Notes under the pieces: model-generated
What the model saw: the letters and a program-made list of their open reading frames with translations, nothing else
Databases searched by the model: none
What the model was told of the DNA's origin: nothing
Shown: positions 45,205-56,970 of the stretch, one piece after another
Layout: every line of letters starts with the position of its first letter
Position numbering within the stretch: the first letter of the stretch is position 1
Translations under genes and position numbers: made by a program
NCBI GenBank assembly: GCA_019400425.1
Contig: JAFREE010000012.1
Span: 272,151-336,150 of the forward strand
Length of the DNA: 64,000 nucleotides
Source of the DNA: Hymenochaete sp. R1
Taxonomy: Eukaryota > Basidiomycota > Agaricomycetes > Hymenochaetales > Hymenochaetaceae
Direction of reading: 5' to 3'

Positions 45205-47264
45205 TTAAGCCCTCACATGAAGAAGATGGTACCGAAGCCCGCTGAGCTGTTTGTACTCCTTGCGGCAGCCTGCGTGGGGGCATTTATGTGATTTCTCTGG
45301 CTTTGACGGAAGTCTAGGCTGTTCAATTGATTCTGACATGGTCATGGTCACATCGGTGCTGGAACTCGAAGACGATATAACGGACGCGACGGAATTAGAA
45401 AATACGAGGCGGTAGTGATCTTTCGCTCTGAATACGGGAGAATGAAGTTAGGGATCCATGGATGCGTAAAATGGGATTACGAGGGATGACGCTTACATTT
45501 GGAGATGATACTGGAGGCCGTTTATACTCTATAAAATAATCTTTAGACGGACCGAGAAAAAAATATGATATCGAGAAAGACTGACTTTCCAGCCCTTCGT
45601 ACAGCCCTCTAAACCGCATTTGAATGGTGTCTCGTCAACGACACTGTCTTTGTTCATGTGGACATCCTTGAAATGAGAAAGAAGCTCCCCGGACGTCGCA
45701 AAACAATGAGAGCTTGGAGAAGAATCAATAGCGCATGAGCTGTGACCGCATGCATATGCAAGTATAGATGGACTAGACGTTTATTAGTATGACATATGAC
45801 AGAACGTGTATTTGCAAGAGGGATGAATACGTACTCTCCGGCAACAGACAGCGAAGACGATAATTTCGGCGCAGGCTTTACCGGGCCTACGTCTTGCGCA
45901 CGAGCCCTTGCGCCCGCTTCAGTTGCCGTGGTCGTTCTCTTACGTTTGCGGTCGGAAATGGAACCAGCCTGATCGCCATGCGTGGCAATGTTATCACCGG
46001 AGAGTGATGGAGACAGCGCAGCGGCAGCATGAGCAAGAGTTGCGAGAGCACCCAAACTCTGACTGACGTCCAGTTGCATCTCCTGCGGTTCAAGACCCAG
46101 CATTGTCGGTTGGGAAGAAGATAAATCCGACTCGAACCTGGGAGGGGGATCGGACACCACTTCCGACGAAAAATTGCATTGCACATCCATGTCGTAAGTC
46201 TCGTAATTGGTTGGCGAGCCTTCAAGTGGATGGCTAGGGTCGAGCGGCGGCGTTACTGGAGGTTCGGAAGGATATGGGGATCCTTGAGGCTCGCCTCGTG
46301 TTAAAGCATTCGACGATACCGGACCGGTCTGACTCAACGCTGGTGTATCCTCTCCCTCAGATTGTTGAAAGATCGAGGTATTTCTGTGCTCATAATCAAT
46401 GCCTTGGTTATTTCCAGCATCTCTAGATTCTCGATACATCGGATCTGGGCCTTCTATCGACGAACGCACAGAGGAAGCACCTGAAGAATCGGAATTTGAA
46501 CGTTGTTGCAAGAAGGACAGTAAAGCCGGATCCACATTGTGTATGTGCGTCCTAGGTAACGATGGGTCGTACACACCGTTTCCAAATCCTTCTATTCCAT
46601 TTCCTAAAAACAAAGCCCAGTGTTCTGTATCTGATTGAGGAAACACCTCCGCATTCAGGGTTATGGTCGCCTGTTGATTCATAGTGCCCATCCCATCGAA
46701 GATTTTCTTCCTCTGCAAAAGCCTCCATCTGTTGCGGCAACCAAGTCCACTTCGCTCCAATTCTTGACCAATGCGGCCCCACTGAGGGTGCTGAGGGTCA
46801 CTTTGCCTCATCAAAGCATCTAGGAGGTGCAGGTCTTCCTCCAGAGACCAGTCGCCCTTCTTCAAATTGGGATCGAGGGCTTCTCTATAACGTTTCGAGC
46901 AAGCATCATCGGTCCTACCTGGTATAGCACGAGCAATTTGAGACCATTTATTAGGATACTTGTCGAATAGCGAAATGAGTAGCTGGTCCTCTTCCGGCGA
47001 CCATGCGCACTTCTTAACCGAAGGGGACAGAGAGTGGAGCCAACGCTTTCAACCGTACAATGTATCAGTGGATGGCACCTTTTATGTATAAAAGGCTGGT
47101 CAATCAATGCACACCTTTCTACAAGCTTTGTTGGTCCTACCGGGGACGGACAAAGCGATTATCTTCCACTTCTCAGTGTTATCTCCATAGATGCGGACTG
47201 CATCAACCAGCTTTGCATCTTCTTCTGATGTCCATGGCCGTCCCACATTGGATAGGCCATGCAT
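45205..47264 (-). CDS. Three-repeat Myb transcription factor with C-terminal C2H2 fingers
   Basis: Five exons: 47264-47115, 47045-45835, 45772-45586, 45528-45497 and 45427-45205. They total exactly 601 codons (600 residues). After MHGLSNVG come three Myb/SANT repeats: R1 R-P-W-T-S-E-E-D...P-G-R-T-N-K-A-C-R-K-R-W, R2 C-A-W-S-P-E-E-D...P-G-R-T-D-D-A-C-S-K-R-Y, R3 G-D-W-S-L-E-E-D...C-R-N-R-W-R-L-L-Q-R-K. A ~290-residue disordered linker follows. The last ~140 residues hold finger-like units. The first is degenerate (C-G-H-S-S-C...H-F-K-D-V-H). The second is C-G-L-E-G-C-T-K-G-W-K-S-I-N-G-L-Q-Y-H with a distant H. The third is C-P-H-A-G-C-R-K-E-Y-K-Q-L-S-G-L-R-Y-H-L-L-H. The W/Y-K-x-x-x-G-L-x-Y-H helix resembles Sfp1/JAZF1 fingers. 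Without the last three exons the Myb frame would run on to a spurious stop near 45654. It is divergent with PRP17. Probably a nuclear DNA-binding regulator, targets unknown. Confidence 0.85.
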
Positions 47265-47543
47265 ACCATCGGTTGAGCGTGTCTGGAGGGAACGTTACTA
47301 CAGACAAGAAACGGACAAAATGGTCGAGGTGCAAGAGATGAATTTCCCGGCTGTGGCAACCATCAGACATCACTCCCCACGCGGATCTCACCGGAAAGAT
47401 GATCGACATTCGCCTTACTCAAACGCGCTGCAGAGCACTCGAGTCGAATTCGATTTGACTTCAAGTTGCCTTCTGGCTTTCCACTAACTCCCGAACCTTG
47501 TAGGCATTCCTGTATTGGACACAAAGCGCAACGCGGTACGAAA
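47265..47543. promoter_or_regulatory. Divergent promoter Myb-C2H2 / PRP17
   Basis: 279 bases between opposed ATGs. An alternative upstream ATG on the minus strand (about 47409) could add a non-homologous leader exon to the Myb gene, but an in-frame stop lies between them without a supported splice. Confidence 0.45.
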
Positions 47544-49638
47544 ATGTCGGGTCTCGTCCAATACCATTCCTCTGACGACGAGGAGACTCTCATGTCGCCA
47601 TCCGAGGATGCTTTCGGTATCTCGTCCGTACCTGCAAGCAAGAAAGCGCGAGTGAATGACAGCATGTCGCTGGCTAAAGTAGACTCTAGTGCACCTGATG
47701 TGCTTGCTGAGGTGTGTATCATTCTGCTTCTGAGTACCACGTCTGTGATTTTAACTCTGAATATAAGGACCCCTTGAACCAAACATCTATGATTGCTCGG
47801 CCTTCGGATACTCAAATGAACGTGAACATACCATATAGCGACATGACGCTGCCAATTCAAGGACCGGAGAATCCTTTCAGCGACAGGAATCGATTTGAGA
47901 ACCAGAACGCTCTAGCTGGCCACGTGGAGGAACAAGCAATGACCGAACATTCGTTTCGCCAGCAGCATCTTACTTACAATATTCTCGGATACGCTTCTAA
48001 TCCTTCTATGGACCCTAATGCCCCCACCATCGTCGGAGACGTCAACAAGGCACACTCAAATGGTCTATTAACATTGGATAAGCTTGGAGTATCTCGGGCA
48101 CAGAAAAAGGAGTTGAAACGGAAAAGGATGGCCAAAGGCGACATCGAAGTTGTGGATGGTGACGATGCGTACATGGGACCGTGGGCGAGTTACGAAGGCG
48201 ACGACATGCGTAATAAGTTGCCTGAGTCCGCATTTGAAGCAGGAAATGATGAGGAACAGGAATCTGAAGAAGAAGAGGATACGGCTGTAACGAGGAGAGC
48301 AAACAGGTCGAAGGCGAAGCGCAGTGGTGGTGTTGGTCAGGAGACGACCACATTCCATGGCAAATCTTTAACAGACTACCAGGGGCGAACGTACATGCAT
48401 CCTCCATTGTCAGAAGCACCTCAATTGTCGTCGGAACCCGGCACCCAGGACTGCTTCATTCCAAAAGTATGTATACATACCTACACTGGACATACGCAGG
48501 GTGTCTCCGTCATCAAACTACTACCGAAAACGGCGCACTTATTTGCTAGTGGTTCAATGGACACGAAGATCAAAGTATGCGTATTCTCTCGTCTCTGTCT
48601 GCTTAAATCTGATGTGTTCTAGCTCTGGGACATTTACACGACCGGTAACTGTCTCCGCACGTTCATGGGTCACACAAAGGCCGTGAAGGATATTTGCTTC
48701 TCTAATGATGGCCGCCGCTTCCTTTCGTGTGGCTACGACAGACAAATGAAACTATGGGATACAGAAACTGGGCAATGTATCAAACGCTTCAATAACGGAA
48801 AGATTCCCTATGTCATCAAGTTCCATCCGGACGACGACAAACAGAATATCTTCCTAGCCGGGATGTCGGACAAGAAGATCATTCAGGTAAGTTGAATCGG
48901 CCCTCATCCAATCACCACCTCACTGAAACTTCTCTTCAGTATGACATGGACTCGGGCGAGATCACTCAAGAGTACGACCAACATCTTGGGCCAGTAAATA
49001 CGATCACATTTGTGGATGAGAATCGGCGATTTGTCACTACCTCTGACGATAAAACCATTCGTGCCTGGGACTTCGACATCCCGGTCGTCATTAAGTATAT
49101 CGCTGAACCTTTCATGCATTCCATGCCCGCTGTAACGTTACATCCGTCCAGTACGTTTTTTTTTGTTCTATAGTTCGTAATTGCTGACACTGACTTTGTG
49201 CTCCAGAACGATACTTCGCGGCTCAATCCCTAGACAACCAAATTCTAATCTACAGTACCGACAACTTCCGACAAAATCGTAAAAAGCGGTTTGCAGGGCA
49301 CACTGTTGCTGGCTATGCCTGTCAGGTCGGTTTCTCTCCTGATGGGAAGTGGGTTAGCAGCGGCGATAGCTCCGGGAACGTCGTGTTCTGGGATTGGAAG
49401 ACGGGGCGGATAAAATCGCGGTTACCGGCTCATCAGAAAGTTGTCATTACTCATGAATGGCTACCGCATGAGACTGTAAGCAGCATTTCTAGTTTCTCGT
49501 ACGGACTTTTCTAAAAAAAACCAATGCAGTCAAAAGTATTAACAGCGTCATGGGATGGATTGATCAAGCTATGGGTAAGTATACGCCGTATATTAACAGT
49601 GCCCGTCATCATTCTCATGCTTCTTGCTTTAGGACTGA
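47544..49638 (+). CDS. PRP17: Pre-mRNA splicing factor Prp17/Cdc40 (WD40)
   Basis: Seven exons with introns 47712-47767, 48575-48622, 48887-48939, 49151-49206, 49476-49529 and 49575-49632, giving exactly 590 codons (589 residues). The N-terminus [15 protein letters not shown] is typical of the family. So is the central G-P-W-A-S-Y segment ahead of [18 protein letters not shown], a Prp17 hallmark. Seven WD40 blades follow, e.g. [18 protein letters not shown] and [11 protein letters not shown], ending [14 protein letters not shown]. Prp17 joins the spliceosome for the second catalytic step. The final intron splits off only the codon for the last Asp and the stop. Confidence 0.94.
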
Positions 49639-50191
49639 GTTGGCTCTCTGATTCATGCCCTCTTTTCTCCCTGCATGGTACTGTATAATGTGTGTGGTGG
49701 GTGGAGTGGGGGGATGGGGGAGGTTAATATATGCTGTAGCTCGATGTGTGGGTAGTTGTCTTCGGCTGTTTAGGCCGTATGAATACGATCCCATGAGCAC
49801 ATACGGGGTGCTTTAAAAGCTTCTAATAATGGTCTTTCAAGCTAAACGAGCCTGTCTGCGTCACACGAGCGTAAAATCAAGAAAAGTTTTGAGCGTGCTA
49901 GTGATGTCCTCTAGACACGAATCATGAGTCATTTCCTTGCGACCGATTGATCATTACCCGTCACAGCGCACAATGCGTTGTAGTTTGAGCGTGGTTATAT
50001 TAAAGAGTTTCGATGCCATAGTCAGTTCTATGAACTCTTGGTGAATCCGTAGATTTGTCTCTTTCTTTGGTTTATTTATCATTTGGTTACATGCGTGAGC
50101 TGACGTCAGAAAGTACGCGTCAATCGGACCTGAACAACTGGGGGTGGGCAAGCCGTACTCGCGTTTGAGCGCGAAAATGTGAGTGTCGATC

Positions 50192-50214
50192 GACCGAAAA
50201 GGCAATTTTCGGTC
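50192..50214. repeat. Inverted repeat, 9-bp stem
   Basis: GACCGAAAA, 5-nt loop, TTTTCGGTC: perfectly complementary arms. Confidence 0.75.
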
Positions 50215-50366
50215 TCAAGCTCTTATAGGCGAAGTTCGACACAATCTTCCCCACTCGTTTCCTCGGTCTACATAGCTTATTAAATTAAAATGAGTAGTAA
50301 AAAATGTAGATATACACGAGATAAAGAAGCCCTCAAGAGGGATTTTTGAATTTCTGAGTTTGAGCT

Positions 50367-50406
50367 GAGATATGGCATATATAGGGGTCAAAACATGCCA
50401 TATCTC
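50367..50406. repeat. Inverted repeat, 12-bp perfect stem
   Basis: GAGATATGGCAT and ATGCCATATCTC are exact reverse complements around a 16-nt loop. It may be a remnant of a small foldback element or an RNA hairpin. No TSD was identified. Confidence 0.8.
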
Positions 50407-50906
50407 GAGTAATATTGAGAAAATAAAAAATCTGTCTTGGGCGTTTGTTAAGAAGATGGAGTGAAGGCTACATGCAAAATTTGAGGGTAGGTTATTTGGT
50501 GGAAAGCTGAGAAAAGGGGAACGGAAAGAGGGGAACTTGACTGGAAACAGGCATATTTGTGAGGACTCGCAGGGCTTCAGAAGCGCGAGCAGCCAGTGAA
50601 CCATTGTGTATGCACTTTGGCAATCTCACACCTCAGAATGTCAAGCCCTTTACACATTTTTTTCATTCTTAAGTCTGGTTCAAAAAAAAAAAGTTGTATA
50701 TTTATCATATTAATGATCATCTTTGTCTATTAAGTTTTTGGTATCATGGCTCTCTTGGTCAACAAGAGCTGACTGTGTCAAGCGAGCTCCGTGTCGCGAC
50801 TTCTCCTACAAGGACTCGAGACTAAAATTTCCTTTTTCGATGATCGACACTCTAAATTTCAGTCAGAAACGTTATCGGTCACTTGCGCACCCCCAGAACA
50901 ACTGTC

Positions 50907-51791
50907 ATGGGTTCTTTCCAAGCTATCCTCACGACAACCATGAGCAAACCCGAAACGATTACTTTGTCTGCACTCGCAAGTCTCCTTGACCTCAAAGGTC
51001 TGTATTTAGTCGGATATGGCTGGGCCCTCGGAATGTGTGAGTCAAATTACATTGAATGTTGTATCATAGAACTGTCTCACGGCCACGACCTGTCACTCGT
51101 TTATCAGCGATCTGGGTAACGTTCTTTGGAGGTAAGTAATGTTCTTCGCGGATCTTATGTCAAGGCAGCTGAAGACATTGTATCACAGGTGTCATCGCAT
51201 ACAAAGCTCTACGTATGTTGACGACCCTTAAATCTCGAAAAGATGACTGAAGTACACTTTCCAGCTCGCCAGCAATTCGGCGCCCTCCAGCACCGAACTT
51301 TCCCCATCTACTTCATACTCACTATCGCCCTTTCCTCTGGCTTGCTGGGTCTGTGGACAGTATCGCACCCAACAGTACTCGAGAATCCAACAAAGCTTCT
51401 TGCGGCCGATAACGTGCAAGCCTACACGCTTTTTGCAGTAGCGCTACTGCAAGCGGCTAACCGATGGGTAATTGGGCCGTACACCAGCAAGTAAGAAACT
51501 CAACAAGAATGCTTAATGGGACATGAAGCTAATGTGACGTAGGATCATGTTTGAGCGTCACAAGCTCGAAAAGAACGAAGGAAAATCTTACAGCGATGTG
51601 GATGTTTCTGCCGAGATGAAAGCATTGAACAAGAAGTTTGCTCAAGTAAGTTGCATTATTTTCACTATTATAAAGCCATTGGCAGATCTTAACGATTGTC
51701 TCAGGTCCATGGCTTCTCTTCTCTATTCAACCTCTATGCTGTCATTGGTTTGATTTTCCATGGATTGTGGATTGGTCATTACGGTCTTTAA
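50907..51791 (+). CDS. TMEM205-like (DUF4149) membrane protein
   Basis: Six exons with introns 51037-51107, 51132-51188, 51213-51264, 51491-51542 and 51646-51704, giving exactly 198 codons (197 residues). Four hydrophobic segments are visible: LYLVGYGWALGM followed by S-I-W-V-T-F-F-G-G-V-I-A, the F-P-I-Y-F-I-L-T-I-A-L segment, QAYTLFAVALLQAANRW, and LFNLYAVIGLIFHGLW. The motif P-x-T-S-K-I-M-F-E-R-H-K-L-E-K after the third segment, and the H-G-F-S-S-L-F-N motif before the last, match fungal TMEM205/DUF4149 proteins. The biochemical function is not established for the fungal members. A second in-frame ATG at 50940 is an alternative start. Confidence 0.82.
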
Positions 51792-52004
51792 GATTGGCAT
51801 CTAACCTCGCTTTCTTGTTATGTCTCGTATATCTTTTTTTTTCGTTGATTGAACTGTTGTTTGCGGATATTGGATTTGATATAACAGGTTTAAGCATTTG
51901 CTTGCTTCCATAAATTTCACCCTGTACGATCGAAACTTGATGCGTGAGTGAATGAAAAACGACGGTGGTACAAGAACATATACAGAATAGAAAATAGATG
52001 ACAT

Positions 52005-52915
52005 TCATGCTCCAACAGGATTCACGTTGGGCACATATCCTTCTCGTAAACCCCTCTCGAGCTTTTGGATTTCTTCTGCACTTGTTGCAGCCGCGATCGC
52101 AGCGCGCACACGAGCGGCTTCCTCCTTCGTCATTAGACGGCCAGCTTTCATTTGTTGAACCATAGCTCTAGGTTCATCGGCATTAAACGCTGCTTTTGGT
52201 GCATTCGAAGAGACAGTGGTGGACAAAGTCGTGGCAAGTTGGTTCAGTAGCCCATCAGCAGTCACAAACAATGCTTGTGCTGCTTTCCTTTCCTAGTTGC
52301 GAATGTCATCGTCAGGACCTAAGTATATGGTGCATACACGAGACTCACTTTGTCCCTAATTCTCTGATAATCAAGCACTCTGAGTGCAGGTAATCTAAAG
52401 ATGATCCATTCGCGATACCACTTTTTCTCCTTTACCGGGTTACCCCACAACGAAAGGTACTGCAGTGACTTCATCTCTCGAAGCGGCTCCAAGTCACCAA
52501 GTTCTGAAACGGCGTTATTCGTCAGAACAAGCCTCGTGAGATTCGGCAGGGATAGGTGAAGACCAGGTGAAACGCTTGATATTCGGTTGTTGGCGAGGAG
52601 GAGGGATCTCAGTCGACGAAGTAAGGGAAAGTTCCCAAGTGCAGAGATGGAGTTGTCCGTAAAGTCGATCGCATCTTGCTGGTCCTATTTTTTTTCTCGT
52701 GAATTTGGGACGTTCTACGGCCGTGAAGACCCTTGACGCACCTTGGTCACACCAAGATTTTCAATCGCAGGAATTTTATGACCTACAAAGATTAAATACG
52801 TCTCTTCCTAGTAACTAGCTTGGAGTATATGCGTACCTCTTAGATCAAGTTGCCTCTCTTTGACCGGATTCAGATACGACGGTGCCTGATTAATGAGCTC
52901 TGGGGTGAGCTTCAT
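52005..52915 (-). CDS. LEA1: U2 snRNP protein A' (leucine-rich repeat)
   Basis: Multi-exon minus-strand gene starting MKLTPELINQAPSYLNPVKE, the near-invariant N-terminus of U2A'. LRR units follow across exons (LDLRG, then IPAIENLG, LRSLLLANNRISSVSPGLHL, LPNLTRLVLTNNAVSELGDL, SLQYLSLWGNPV), and the LRR cap is YREWIIFRLPALRVLDYQRI. The C-terminus has the basic/alpha segment M-T-K-E-E-A-A-R-V-R-A-A-I. U2A' with U2B'' binds stem-loop IV of U2 snRNA. It is divergent with SAC1 across 166 bases. Confidence 0.93.
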
Positions 52916-53081
52916 CGTGAATTGAGTGTAAGAACCGCAATTGCATGCAGCGGGCCGTCCATCACCTCCACATTTTTGCACGTGACTTTTAAAGTCGTTC
53001 ACGCTTTCTAGGCCAGCGTGCAACGGCGCGTCACCTTTCCTTCAAGTTGCCTCCTCTACTCCAATAGTACACTCCCGTATC
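52916..53081. promoter_or_regulatory. Divergent promoter LEA1 / SAC1
   Basis: 166 bases between the opposed start codons. No canonical TATA box recognised. Confidence 0.5.
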
Positions 53082-55972
53082 ATGGCACCAAGACCTTCGT
53101 ACAAACGCTTTAACTTGTACGGAACAGTGTCAGGCGACTGAGGTATCCGATGCTTACTCAACAAACAGATACACGACACGGTCGACCTACACATTCGTTC
53201 CAGCAGAGGGTGGGGACAATAGCCTTACAATCAACAGGATATCTGGGGAAATTCAAGTCACTTGTAAGCTTTCAAGATACTCCGAGACTCACAAATTGGT
53301 GCTAAATATCCACACCTGATTAGCAAGATACCACTCCAATGTAAATACGGTTGACCTGCAGCGGTCCGATATCCTCGGAATAATTGGCGTCATTACTTTA
53401 GCTATCAGTCAGCTCTCTTGCTTGCCCTCGATTGCCCCAAACATTTAATTCTTCTTATCCAGCCGACTACGTTGTCGTGCTGACCGGCCGTGAACTCAAG
53501 GGAGAGCTTCTTGGTCATGAAGTTTTTCGAGCTAACAAGTTCGACTTGCTCCCCTTGAATCCCGACGTCACTCCTGAACAACATCCCGGGGAAAACTACT
53601 TATTAGGGATCTTGCGGAAACACTTTGAGGATAACTTGTTTTGGGTCAGCTACACCTGGGACCTTACGCGTCGACTGCAAGCGCAGTACATAAATGATGG
53701 TGAAGGGAAATACCTATGGGACTCGGTAAATAATTCTCGTCCTCAAAATGCGAAATTTACGGTTTTACACAACATTCAAACAGGCAGACGACAGGTTCTT
53801 CTGGAATAAGTAAATATTACTATTATTGCTAAAGCATACACTGGCTTATGATCATTTGAAGGTTTTTGCAGACGCCACTCCTGGACGTTGCAATAGCTGA
53901 CCCAGAGCAGAAGGTATGCGTGCGTGTGATGTGATATGTTATGTGTTGCTCAAATGTGGATGTCTTCAGATTGGGCCATTCATCCTTCCTTTGTTATTCG
54001 GTAGTGCGTGACTGGTCTTCTCACGTGTATACTTGGCACGTTCGTACTGATTACCATACAGCATTTGATATCCGGCCGACTGTTATTAATGGCCATTCGG
54101 TTCGATTCTGTCTAATAAGTCGAAGGTCGCGATACCGGGCTGGAACGCGTTACTTTAGACGTGGGATTGACCGGGATGGCCATGTCGCGAATTTCAATGA
54201 GACGGAGCAAATATTGTTCGTCGACAGACCCGAGAAAGGTGGAGCAGGTGCCCGGTTGAGTTTCGTGCAGATTCGCGGAAGCATCCCTCTGTTCTGGGCT
54301 GAAATCAACAACTTGAGGTACAAGCCAGAGCTTCAAATTATGGAACTTCCTGATACTGTGGGTGGTGACCATTACCTTTCGGTCCATTCTCGCCTCATCA
54401 TGGCAATAGGAAAGTGCAATGCGTGCTCATCTTCAAGGACTCGTGAAAACCTATGGTTCTCAGAACTTGATCAACCTCGTAAACCACAAGGGTCATGAAG
54501 GACCTATCAAAGAAGCATTCGAGAAATATACACAGAAGGTAAGTGAGCTCACGCAATCCGGTCTGACCGCGCAAATAACGACGGTCAATAGATCAATGTG
54601 CCAAACGTCAGATATGAATACTTCGACTTCCATTCCGAGTGCAGCAAAATGCGATGGGACCGTATAAGTCTCCTCTTGGACAGCATTGAAGAAGACCTGA
54701 TAAAAAATGGGTAGGGACAGATAGCTATTGCTTTCTCCGTTGACTTGACTGATATGATTGCCAGATATTTTTACGATGAGCCAGGGCGGCCAGGCTCGAC
54801 GAAGCTACAGACGGGAGTAGCTCGCACAAACTGCATGGACAACTTAGACCGGACGAATGTTGGGCAGTCTGCAATAGCAAAATGGATCCTGAACAGACAG
54901 CTCAAGGACATTGGTATTCTACAAGAGCATGAAAATGTGGATTCCCACCTTGATTTCATGCACCATTTCCGAAATAGTGCGTATTCCTCCTTTTTCCTTG
55001 GGTCGCCTGTATGTAACGCAAGGCCCTATGAACAGTGTGGGCGGATCACGCAGACAACATCTCCAAAGCGTACAGTGGCACAGGTGCATTGAAGACCGAT
55101 TTCACACGTACGGGTAAAAGGAGTCGAAGAGGGTTAATCGACGACGGGATCAACTCTGTGATGCGATACCTCAAGAACAACTTTTTCGACGGACCGAGGC
55201 AGGTTAGTGGCATTATACGACTTTTACTATCAATGGGACCTAAGACAGAATGCTCTGCACACTCTTACTTCTTCAGGATGGTTTCGACCTCGTCACGGGC
55301 AACTGGATCCACCGACCTGGTCCCGCTGCTACGGTCGCGTTGTGGCTAGACAACCGGCCCCTGCTTCTCCGATCAGTGCGTTTTCGTGTCTACAGCAACT
55401 CCTTCTCTGAGGGCCAATATTTGACCATGTTCATGTCTGTTTGTCCCAGATGCCACCTCTGCTTTCGCTTGCGATCTTCATGATCTGTGCCGGACTCACG
55501 CTCCCGCGCACATCAGGTTCGTTGCGACCATAATTTCCTCCCTCATTCTTATCTCACTTATATTCTCTAAATCTTCTTGCTAAAATCACGCGGAACTTGC
55601 ACATCTTCTCACACGCGACTTTCTTCCATCCACAAATTACCCAACGCATTTCGCCCGTCATCCGCAGACTACTCCCTAACCTATTGGTTCGCACTCTGGA
55701 TCTTCGCCTTCGATTTCGCCTTGTTGGCCATTCTCACTCACGGCGTTTCTTTCGTCGCCTGGCCGAGACTCAACCCGCCGACGGACCTCATCGACTACCA
55801 GGGCCCGGGATTTATCGGGAAGCGTAAGGGCCGAGGACTGAAGATTGGCGGATTTGGGCTCGGGAAGATCACCTCCGGGATGTCGGGCCAGGGCCGGACG
55901 AACCGGCGGCATGCGCCCGCTCCGTCCCGGGAGATTGAACTGGGCGTACTGTCGAAAAAGAGGGTCGAGTGA
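53082..55972 (+). CDS. SAC1: Phosphoinositide phosphatase Sac1
   Basis: Many short exons starting [13 protein letters not shown]. The SAC domain runs through segments such as [47 protein letters not shown] and [14 protein letters not shown]. The catalytic C-x5-R is in [12 protein letters not shown]. Two C-terminal membrane helices ([16 protein letters not shown] and the block from [13 protein letters not shown] onward) anchor it in the ER/Golgi, as in yeast Sac1. The tail ends [12 protein letters not shown]. Sac1 dephosphorylates PI4P. Introns are mostly 50-70 nt. Internal borders are inferred from continuity of the SAC motifs. Confidence 0.92.
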
Positions 55973-56861
55973 AAAAGTTGCCAGTCGTTGGTTGGTTGGC
56001 TATCGGTTGGAGCAATATTCGTGTGTGCGCCGTTCGCTTGTTCGTTGAAAGGCTGTGTCTATCTATCAAACTCCAGTTTGTGGACTCAGATTGAATCGGG
56101 GCCGGTTGGGGACGCTTCGTACGACGAACCGCGGAAGCACGGATGGAATATTGCCTTGTGGACTGAAAATGTCTTACACGAAAAGGATGAAAAAAACCTG
56201 CGAACCAGCCATCTCCCATATGCATCCCTCGTGATTTTGAGCCATATTTCTTGTTCTCTCTCTTGTGGTTGTGTGCTCTCGTGCGCCGTGCGCGTGTTTC
56301 GAAAGAACCCTCCATTAACTCATAGTACTAGTCTCAGATTCCGCCAGTGACAATATTAATATCAATAGCTTTTCGTTCGTTTCCCTTCCTTTTCTTTGTC
56401 CAACCCCAGACCGGAAAGACTCTTTTCTACGTGCACGTGTCCCACCTCTTCGTACTACTCCGTAATGTAATGCATTTAATTATCAAAAACAGTTGTCCCA
56501 TAAAAAATGGTTTTTACGAGATTATCTGACCGCATCTCCTTGAGAATATATTGGAATGAACGGTTAACCGAGAAGAAGAAAACAATCGCGAGCGGGCTTG
56601 GTAGAAGAGCTGCACTGTGTAGCGCCTGATTTATTTTGAAGTGGGACCATAGTAACGTGCATGCCAGTGTGGGGAGGGCTTATGGAAGAGGTGTTGAGGC
56701 TGAATGTGGCTGAATGTGGCGCTTTGCAGTCCTGGGTTAGGATGGGTAGAGGTAAGGGTCGGTCGGGCTTTGTGTGAGTGTGGGGGGTGTAGGCGGTGCT
56801 GAGATTGCGCCTCATGGTATTGGGATACCTGGGATGTATGGGAACACCCATCCATCTGATT

Positions 56862-56877
56862 ATATTAACGTTAATAT
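56862..56877. repeat. 16-bp perfect palindrome
   Basis: ATATTAACGTTAATAT reads the same on both strands. A one-base variant lies 93 bases downstream. Confidence 0.8.
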
Positions 56878-56954
56878 TTAGATCAAAGCGATATTCGTGT
56901 GTGTCTGGCCAAGTAGACCAAGCTTGAGCTTGAGCTTGAGTGAGTCAGGCAATG

Positions 56955-56970
56955 ATATTAATGTTAATAT
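56955..56970. repeat. Near-palindrome, variant of the 56862 motif
   Basis: ATATTAATGTTAATAT differs from the upstream palindrome at one position. Confidence 0.75.

Larger units (their letters stand above)
49639..50906. other. Intergenic with two hairpins
   Basis: About 1.27 kb with no supported gene. It is AT-rich from ~50250 to 50720. It contains a 9-bp stem hairpin at 50192-50214 (GACCGAAAA/TTTTCGGTC) and a 12-bp perfect stem at 50367-50406. The last ~100 bases are the promoter of the next gene. Confidence 0.5.
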
